A DNA stretch of 64,000 nt from Thalassobaculaceae bacterium (GTDB lineage: Bacteria; Pseudomonadota; Alphaproteobacteria; Thalassobaculales; Thalassobaculaceae), in assembly GCA_029212785.1 (NCBI GenBank), contig JARGOG010000009.1:38909-102908 (forward strand), in the 5' to 3' direction. A program made the translations under genes and the position numbers. Under the pieces are notes generated by a model. The model ran no database searches, was not told the origin of the DNA, and saw only the letters and a list, made by a program, of their open reading frames with translations. Positions within the stretch are counted from its first letter, which is position 1. Every line of letters starts with the position of its first letter. Positions 58,515 to 64,000 of the stretch are shown piece by piece.

Positions 58515-59798
58515 ATGAAGAAGTCGTACACCCGCCCGCGCCGGGGCATTGATCGGCGCACCGTGCTCAAAGGGGCCGCCGCGGCAGCCGCCGTCACCAC
58601 CGGCATCACCGGGTTCCCGGCCTATCTGAAGGCCGCGAACACGCCGATCAAGATCGGTGTGCCGACCATCCTGTCCGGTCGCGTCGCCATTCTCGGCGAG
58701 TCCTCCGTCGCCGCCATCAAGAACGAGATCCGCAAGATCAACGAGGCCGGCGGCATCGAGGGACGTACCCTCGAGGCGGTCGTCCGTGATTCGCGCGGCA
58801 AGCCGGACGAAGCGGCCCGTATGACCCGCGATCTCGTGAACAACGAGGGCTGCGACATCATCCTGGACGCCGAAGCGTCTGGCGCCTCGTTCGCCGTGAA
58901 CGAAGTCGTGCGGGACATGAAGCAGTTCTGCATCCACACCAACTCCGAGACGTCGTCGCTGACGGCCGATCCGAAGAACCAGGTCGACTGGGTCTTCCGG
59001 TCCTGCCGCCAGGGCATCCATGACGCCGTCGGCGGCGGTCTGGTCGCCGCCAAGGTGGTCAAGGAGAAGGGCCTGAAGAAGTGGGCCACCATCTCCCCGG
59101 ACTACGCCTATGGCCGCGCCAACACCGAAGAGTTCATGGAATACGTGAAGCTCTTCGCTCCCGAGACCGAGGTCATCACCGAGACCTGGCCGAAGCTGTT
59201 CCAGCCGGACTACACCGAGAACGTGACCGCGCTGCTGAATGCTCAGCCGGAAGTGGTCTATTCCTGCCTGTGGGGCGGCGATCTGGTGGCCTTCTTCGAC
59301 CAGGCGAGCCTGTACGGCCTGTTCGACCAGTTCACGGCCTTCGCGGTCAACCTCGGCGACTATCCGGTCCTGACGGCGATCAAGAGCCGTCCGGCCGGCG
59401 TGTACTCGGGCAGTCGTTACCACAAGGACATCCCCGATACCGCCGAGAACGAGGCGTGGTACGAGAGCTTCATGGCGAATTCCAACGTGCTGCCGACCAA
59501 CTGGTCCTGGCAGAACGCGGCGGCGGTCAATTTCGTCGTCGAGGCGCTGAAGAAGACCGGTGGCGATACCGACTCGATGAAGTTGGCCGAGGCCACCTCT
59601 GGCCTGACCATCGACTCGCCGTTCGGCGTCGACGGTACGCTGACCATCCGTGAGGACGACCACACGCTGGTCAACTACATGGTCGGCTATTCCAAGACCA
59701 TCGTGGACGAGCCCTACGTGGTGGATTTCGACCAGACCGCCTGGTCGGAGATCTACAAGCACGAGGCTGAGTGGAAGAAGCGCAACGGCTACATGTGA
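58515..59798 (+). CDS. Liv-type ABC transporter, periplasmic binding protein (Tat signal)
   Basis: A 427-residue type I solute-binding protein of the branched-chain amino acid/amide family. The N-terminus (IDRRTVLKGAAAAAAVTTG) is a twin-arginine signal, unlike the Sec signals of the other binding proteins here. IKIGVPTILSG and LVNNEGCDIILDAEASGAS match the family, which also binds amides, urea or aromatic acids. ATG 58515 has GAGGATCG just upstream. It heads the Liv operon and is followed by two hairpins. Confidence 0.92.
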   Translation: MKKSYTRPRRGIDRRTVLKGAAAAAAVTTGITGFPAYLKAANTPIKIGVPTILSGRVAILGESSVAAIKNEIRKINEAGGIEGRTLEAVVRDSRGKPDEAARMTRDLVNNEGCDIILDAEASGASFAVNEVVRDMKQFCIHTNSETSSLTADPKNQVDWVFRSCRQGIHDAVGGGLVAAKVVKEKGLKKWATISPDYAYGRANTEEFMEYVKLFAPETEVITETWPKLFQPDYTENVTALLNAQPEVVYSCLWGGDLVAFFDQASLYGLFDQFTAFAVNLGDYPVLTAIKSRPAGVYSGSRYHKDIPDTAENEAWYESFMANSNVLPTNWSWQNAAAVNFVVEALKKTGGDTDSMKLAEATSGLTIDSPFGVDGTLTIREDDHTLVNYMVGYSKTIVDEPYVVDFDQTAWSEIYKHEAEWKKRNGYM

Positions 59799-59809
59799 TG
59801 CCGTGCTGC

Positions 59810-59871
59810 GGGCGGGGCGTCTAAGCGTCCCGCCCGGCCTTCCTCGGGGCGCCGGTCGGTTTCCGGCGCCC
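59810..59871 (+). terminator. Two tandem hairpins after Liv binding protein
   Basis: GGGCGGGGCG (59810-59819) pairs with CGTCCCGCCC (59826-59835) with one wobble, and GGGCGCCGG (59848-59856) pairs perfectly with CCGGCGCCC (59863-59871). They lie between binding protein and permease and probably reduce read-through or protect the binding-protein message. Confidence 0.6.
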
Positions 59872-59901
59872 ATCTCTGTCGGTTTCTGCGGATAGAACCT
59901 T

Positions 59902-60810
59902 ATGTTCGATTTCGACGCGCTAGCCGCCTGTATGTCGACCTCGGCCTGCCTGGTGAACCAGGCGACCAGCGGTCTCATCATCGGCATGCTGCTTTTCCTG
60001 GTGGCGTCCGGCGTCACGCTGATTTTCGGCGTGCTGCACGTCATCAATTTCGCCCATGGCAGCTTCTACATGATAGGCGCGTATTTCGCCTATACGACCT
60101 ACCACATCACCGGAAACTACTTCCTGGCCGCCTTGGTCGGTGCCGTGGGGGCCGGGATATGCGGCATCCTGTTCGAGCGATTGATCATCAGCCGGGTCTA
60201 CGGCCAGAACCTGCTGATGCAGCTGCTGGTCTGCTACGCCTTCATCCTGATCGTCGACGACCTGGTGAAGATCATCTGGGGCGCGGAGTATCTGGCGATG
60301 GGCATCCCGGCCGAGTTCCGACTGCCGCCGCTGCGGTTTGCCGGTGGGTTCGTGCCGCCGTTCTATCTGTTCCTGGTCGCGGTCTCCGTGTTCATCGGCA
60401 TCGGCTCGCTGCTGCTCGTCACCAAGACCCGCTTCGGCAAGATCGTGCGCGCCGCAGCGCTGAACGCGCCGATGGTCTCGGCTCTGGGCATCCGGGTGAA
60501 CGTCTATTTCGCGCTGCTGTTCGGTTTCGGATGCGCACTCGCCGGGGTGGCCGGCGCGCTGGCCGCGCCGGTGCGGTCGCTGACGCCGGGCATGGGCCTC
60601 GGCATTCTGGTGGAGAGTTTCATCGTGACCGTCATCGGCGGCATGGGGTCGATCCCCGGTGCCTTCCTCGCCGCCATCATCCTGGGGCTGACACGCTCGA
60701 TCGGCAGCGTCGGCTTCCCGCTGTTCGTTGACGGGGCGATGTTCATGATCATGGCCCTGGTGCTGATCTTCCGGCCGACCGGCCTGCTGGGCCAGGGAGC
60801 AGTGCGATGA
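59902..60810 (+). CDS. Liv-type ABC permease (LivH family)
   Basis: A 302-residue multi-pass permease. LIFGVLHVINFAHGSFYMIGAY is the LivH signature at residues 34-55, with RAAALNAPMVSALGIRVNVYF (residues 183-203), the EAA-like coupling loop, and SFIVTVIGGMGSIPGAFLAA. The stop overlaps the LivM start by 4 bp. Confidence 0.93.
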   Translation: MFDFDALAACMSTSACLVNQATSGLIIGMLLFLVASGVTLIFGVLHVINFAHGSFYMIGAYFAYTTYHITGNYFLAALVGAVGAGICGILFERLIISRVYGQNLLMQLLVCYAFILIVDDLVKIIWGAEYLAMGIPAEFRLPPLRFAGGFVPPFYLFLVAVSVFIGIGSLLLVTKTRFGKIVRAAALNAPMVSALGIRVNVYFALLFGFGCALAGVAGALAAPVRSLTPGMGLGILVESFIVTVIGGMGSIPGAFLAAIILGLTRSIGSVGFPLFVDGAMFMIMALVLIFRPTGLLGQGAVR

Positions 60811-61820
60811 CGTTGTTGATCGAGTTTCGGCGCGATCTGCTGATCGCGCTCGCCGGCCTTGTCTTGCTCGTCGCCATCGGCCTCGGTATCGACCATGCGT
60901 GGCCGCGCGATTTTCTGACATCGATCTTCGCGGCCGGCCTGCTGGCCATGTCGCTGAACATGCTGATCGGCTACACCGGGCTGGTGTCCTTCGGCCATGC
61001 GGCGTTCTTCGCGATGGGCGGATATATCTTCGGCCTGCTGCTGCAGTCGCCGGCCTTCACCGGCGCGCTGGGTGCCGGCTCCGTGCCGGTCGCTCTGGGC
61101 GTGGCCGTCGTCGGCACCGGCCTCTATGCCGTCGTCATCGGCGCGATCTGCGTACGGTTGACGGAGATCTACTTCGCCTTCCTGACGCTCGCCTTCCAGA
61201 TGTTCCTGTACAGCGTCATTCTGAGCTGGGTGGACCTGACCGGCGGCGACCAGGGGTTGATGGGCGGCATCCCGCGCCCGATCTTCCTCGGCATCGATCT
61301 CGCCGATCAGTACCACCGCTATGTGTTCTGCGCCGTGCTCTTCGTGGCCTGCGTGATGATCATGCGGATCATGACCGAGAGCCCGTTCGGCTACACCCTG
61401 CGGATGATCCGCGACAACGCCACCCGCGCCGCCTTCCTTGGCGTGAACGTGTTCCGGGTGAAGCTGATCTGCTTCGTGGTCTCGTCCTCGATCGCGGCGG
61501 TCGGCGGCGTGATCCTCGCGCTGTTCACCTCCGGCGCCTATCCGGAATGGGCCTTCTGGGCGCAGTCGGGCGAGGCGATCTTCATGATCATGCTCGGCGG
61601 GTTGAACGTCTTCCTCGGCCCGATCCTTGGCGCGGTTGCGCTGCGGATCCTGAACGATGTCGTGCAGATGTACACCTCCCACACCGAGATCGTGATCGGC
61701 GTGGTGATCATGTTCGTCGTGCTCGGTCTGCGCCGCGGCATCCTCGATTTCGTCAAAGATTGGTGGGTCGAGAAGCAGCAGGCGCGCCTGGCGGCGGAAA
61801 ACCGGAACGGACAGGAATGA
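60807..61820 (+). CDS. Liv-type ABC permease (LivM family)
   Basis: A 337-residue permease with LNMLIGYTGLVSFGHAAFFAMGGY (the LivM signature, residues 50-73), TGGDQGLMGGI and the coupling loop MIRDNATRAAFLGVNVFRVKL (residues 199-219). It overlaps LivH by 4 bp and the embedded SDR by 4 bp. It forms a heterodimer with LivH. Confidence 0.93.
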   Translation: MTLLIEFRRDLLIALAGLVLLVAIGLGIDHAWPRDFLTSIFAAGLLAMSLNMLIGYTGLVSFGHAAFFAMGGYIFGLLLQSPAFTGALGAGSVPVALGVAVVGTGLYAVVIGAICVRLTEIYFAFLTLAFQMFLYSVILSWVDLTGGDQGLMGGIPRPIFLGIDLADQYHRYVFCAVLFVACVMIMRIMTESPFGYTLRMIRDNATRAAFLGVNVFRVKLICFVVSSSIAAVGGVILALFTSGAYPEWAFWAQSGEAIFMIMLGGLNVFLGPILGAVALRILNDVVQMYTSHTEIVIGVVIMFVVLGLRRGILDFVKDWWVEKQQARLAAENRNGQE

Positions 61821-62614
61821 TGAGCGAAGTGGGATCCTTGAAAGGCCGCGTCGCGGTCATCACCGGCGGCGCCAGTGGTATCGGAGCCGCCTGTTCCCGA
61901 TTGATGGCGTCCCGTGGCGCGCGTGTGGTCATTGCCGACGTGAACGGGGACGCCGCCAAGACAGTGGCGGACGAGATCGGCGGGGTCGGCTATGCGGTCG
62001 ACGTCCGCGATGCCGACGCGATCGAGGCACTGGCGGAACAGAGCGAGCGCGAGGTCGGCCCGACCGACATCCTGGTCACCTCGGCCGGCATCGTGCAGGC
62101 GCCGCTGGAGCCGCAGGACTTGCCGCTTGAGCTCTACGACAATGTCATCGCCGTGAACCTGCGTGGCACCTACCTGACGGCTACGGCCTACGGTCTGCGC
62201 ATGGTCAAGCGCCGCAGCGGAGCCATCGTCACCATCAGTTCGGTCACGGCCGAGCGATCGGTGCCGTTGCACGCCTACGCGCCAAGCAAGGCGGCGGTGA
62301 CTAACATGACCATGAATCTCGCCGCCGAATGGGGGCGCGCCGGAATCCGCGTGAACACGGTGGAGCCGGGCTATACGCGCACCCCGGCGCTGCAGGACCA
62401 GATCGACCGCGGTCACCGCGATCCGACCCTGCTGGAGGAGAACTCGACGCTCGGCCGCATGGTCGAGCCGGAGGAGATCGCCAAGGCGGTTGCCTTCCTG
62501 GCCTCCGATGAGGCGTCGGCGGTAACGGGTATCGCGCTGCCGGTGGATGTCGGCTTCTTCAGCGCGGGCTCCTGGCACCCGTATGGTGGCGTTCGCCGAC
62601 AGGGGAACCGCTGA
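61817..62614 (+). CDS. SDR oxidoreductase embedded in Liv operon
   Basis: A 265-residue classical SDR: TGGASGIGAACSRLM, DVRDADAIEAL, LVTSAGIVQAPLEP, catalytic Ser in VTISSVTAER and YAPSKAA, ending with a TGIALPVDVGFF tail. It lies between livM and livG with 4-bp and 1-bp overlaps, so it is certainly part of the transporter operon. Its substrate is probably the imported compound or its first product, which makes a plain branched-chain amino acid less likely. Confidence 0.92.
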   Translation: MMSEVGSLKGRVAVITGGASGIGAACSRLMASRGARVVIADVNGDAAKTVADEIGGVGYAVDVRDADAIEALAEQSEREVGPTDILVTSAGIVQAPLEPQDLPLELYDNVIAVNLRGTYLTATAYGLRMVKRRSGAIVTISSVTAERSVPLHAYAPSKAAVTNMTMNLAAEWGRAGIRVNTVEPGYTRTPALQDQIDRGHRDPTLLEENSTLGRMVEPEEIAKAVAFLASDEASAVTGIALPVDVGFFSAGSWHPYGGVRRQGNR

Positions 62615-63372
62615 TGCTGCGCCTCGAGAACGTGGTCAAGTCGTTCGGCGGCGTGGTCGCCACCAACGACGTGTCGCTGAACTTCTCCGCCGGCTCGCTG
62701 AGCGCGGTGATCGGGCCGAACGGCGCCGGCAAGACGACGCTGTTCAACCTGATCACCGGCCATCTGGTGCCGGATAGCGGCCGGATCCTGCTAGAGGACG
62801 AGGACATCGCCGGCAAGCCGCCGGTGGACATCGTCCGCAAGGGCATCGGCCGTGCGTTCCAGATCGCCAGCATCTTCCCGAGCATGACGGTCGAACAGTC
62901 GCTGATGTGCGCCGTCGCCTCGCATTTCCGCACCTCGGAGGCACTGTTGTCGGTGTTTCCGCCGAGCGACGTGCGCCAGCGCACCGAGGAGCTGATCGAG
63001 CTGCTGGGCATGGGCTCGGTCGCCCGGTTGCTGAGCGCGAACATCTCGCACGGCGATCAGAAGCTGCTGGATATCGGTCTGGCCCTGGCGCTCGAGCCCA
63101 AGGTGCTGATGCTCGACGAGCCGACCGCCGGCATGGGGCCGGAGGAACGCTGGCAGATGATCGGGACCGTGCGCCGGCTGTGGGAGCAGGGAGAGATGAC
63201 CCTGATCTTCATCGAGCACGACATGGATATCGTTTTCGAGGTCGCCCAGGGCATCACCGTGCTGAGCTACGGCGCGGTCCTGGCCCAGGGGACGGCGGAT
63301 GAAATTCGCAGTCATCCGCAGGTCGTCGAGGCCTATCTCGGAACAGAGACGCAGGCGGAGGCCTCGCAATGA
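62614..63372 (+). CDS. Liv-type ABC transporter ATP-binding protein (LivG family)
   Basis: A 252-residue ATPase: Walker A GPNGAGKTTLFNLITG, RAFQIASIFPSMTVEQ as the Q-loop region, signature-like ISHGDQKLLDIGLAL (ISHGDQ replacing the usual LSYGEQ/LSGGQ), Walker B VLMLDEPTAGMGPEE and IEHDMDIVF. LivG proteins carry this type of relaxed signature. It starts one base into the SDR stop and overlaps livF by 4 bp. Confidence 0.93.
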   Translation: MLRLENVVKSFGGVVATNDVSLNFSAGSLSAVIGPNGAGKTTLFNLITGHLVPDSGRILLEDEDIAGKPPVDIVRKGIGRAFQIASIFPSMTVEQSLMCAVASHFRTSEALLSVFPPSDVRQRTEELIELLGMGSVARLLSANISHGDQKLLDIGLALALEPKVLMLDEPTAGMGPEERWQMIGTVRRLWEQGEMTLIFIEHDMDIVFEVAQGITVLSYGAVLAQGTADEIRSHPQVVEAYLGTETQAEASQ

Positions 63373-64000
63373 GCAGCGGGACAAATGGTGACGTGATCCT
63401 CAAGGTCGAGGGGATCGATGTCTTTTACGGCGCGTCAAAAATCCTGTTCGGCGTTGATCTTGAGGTCGGACGCGGGCGCACATTGGCGCTGCTGGGCCGC
63501 AACGGCGCCGGCAAGAGCACGACCATGAAGGCCATCGCCGGCATCGCCAAGCCGCGCAAGGGCTCGATCTCTATGGAAGGCGAGAACCTGGCGGGCGCAC
63601 GCCCCGACATCATTGCCCGTGCCGGCATCGGCTATGTGCCCGAGGACCGGCAGGTCTTCACCATGCACAGCGTCGAGGACAACCTGCTGATCGGTGCGAA
63701 GAAAGGGCTGCGCGACCAGGAAGACTGGACCCTCGAGCGGGTCTACGACACCTTCCCGATCCTGGCCCGCATGAAGGACCGCAAGGCCGGGCTGATGTCC
63801 GGTGGCGAGCAGCAGATGCTGACCATCGCGCGCACCCTCATGGGCAATCCGGAGGTCCTGTTGCTGGACGAGCCGTCCGAGGGGCTGGCGCCGATCATCG
63901 TGCAGGCGATCGGCGACTTGATCCGCACGCTTCGGGAGACCGGCGTCACCATCGTTCTCGCCGAACAGAACATGCATTTCTGCCTCGGCATCTCCGAGGA
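63369..64000 (+). CDS. Liv-type ABC transporter ATP-binding protein (LivF family), 3' end outside window
   Basis: The frame opens with ATG 63369 (MSSGTNGDVILKVEGIDV), overlaps the livG stop, and is still open at the right edge after about 210 residues. Walker A is GRNGAGKSTTMKAIAG, the region GIGYVPEDRQVFTMHSVEDNL is characteristic of LivF, the signature reads MSGGEQQMLTIARTL, and Walker B VLLLDEPSEGLAPI. The final H-loop region shows LAEQNMHF. About 25-30 residues are missing. Confidence 0.92.
   Translation, partial: MSSGTNGDVILKVEGIDVFYGASKILFGVDLEVGRGRTLALLGRNGAGKSTTMKAIAGIAKPRKGSISMEGENLAGARPDIIARAGIGYVPEDRQVFTMHSVEDNLLIGAKKGLRDQEDWTLERVYDTFPILARMKDRKAGLMSGGEQQMLTIARTLMGNPEVLLLDEPSEGLAPIIVQAIGDLIRTLRETGVTIVLAEQNMHFCLGISE

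Noticed and set aside
58395..60047. A 550-codon open frame antisense to the Liv binding protein
   Set aside because: It is fully covered by the well-supported binding protein and livH start; no family motif in the translation.
1..64000. tRNA or rRNA genes, CRISPR arrays, insertion sequences, prophage or integration sites
   Set aside because: I looked for cloverleaf ends, rRNA cores, regularly spaced repeats, transposase motifs and att-like direct repeats and found none that I could support by eye.

Overview
The window is about 64 kb of GC-rich DNA (roughly two thirds G+C by eye) with dense, short-spaced operons, many ATGA-type stop/start overlaps and strongly G/C-ending codons. Gene content (TRAP and Liv transporters, paired FecBCD-type iron importers, Rieske oxygenases, many SDR and IclR/GntR/LysR/TetR/AraC genes) and a CCCCGG-ATTTATT type extragenic inverted repeat point to a free-living alphaproteobacterium, probably Rhodospirillales-like. 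That placement is inference; no rRNA or tRNA gene was seen. No phage, IS element or CRISPR array was seen either.

Layout. (1) 3-5301: the 3'-part of a GMC oxidoreductase fused through a membrane segment to a catalase-like domain, then a large membrane-embedded patatin-type lipase. (2) 5333-18569: an iron/siderophore region with two complete but unrelated-order ABC importers (5333-9058 on -, 12525-16382 on +), two TonB-dependent receptors, an AraC regulator and three candidate Fur boxes. (3) 18863-20879: IclR regulator convergent with an LLM flavin monooxygenase. (4) 21118-23772: a clear cobalamin riboswitch followed by a Rieske oxygenase and its flavin/ferredoxin reductase, which resemble the glycine betaine demethylase pair GbcA/GbcB. 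(5) 23911-36304: catabolic genes mostly on -, comprising two beta-hydroxyacid dehydrogenases, an FMO-like monooxygenase, an amidase, an isocitrate-lyase-superfamily enzyme, a Tat-exported dienelactone hydrolase, a cupin, an SDR with divergent IclR, an orphan CoxL-type molybdenum subunit whose catalytic Glu is Gln, and an inositol-monophosphatase-family gene. (6) 36301-44959: a nitrogen-compound region with a metal-ligand-less M24 (creatinase-like) protein, a DUF1989 protein, a double-winged-helix GntR regulator, a polar amino acid ABC importer, an M20 amidohydrolase, an agmatinase-family ureohydrolase and a flavin reductase. (7) 44975-51918: LysR divergent from a TRAP transporter operon with GST, carboxymuconolactone-decarboxylase-like, pyrone-dicarboxylate-lactonase-like and SDR genes. 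(8) 51924-55173: AraC regulator divergent from a Baeyer-Villiger monooxygenase. (9) 55322-64000: TetR, acyl-CoA ligase, DsbA-like isomerase, and a Liv-type ABC importer with an embedded SDR; LivF runs off the right edge.

How it fits together. Iron: Fur-controlled outer-membrane receptors deliver ferric siderophores to periplasmic binding proteins and FecCD permeases. Carbon and nitrogen: three different importer classes (polar amino acid ABC, TRAP, Liv ABC) are each linked to substrate-specific hydrolases or oxidoreductases and a local regulator. The most unusual items are the B12 riboswitch in front of a Rieske demethylase-like pair, the Glu-to-Gln change in an orphan CoxL, the GMC-catalase fusion, and the possible guanidino/amino-acid catabolic cluster. 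All functions are from motif reading only; no database search was run.
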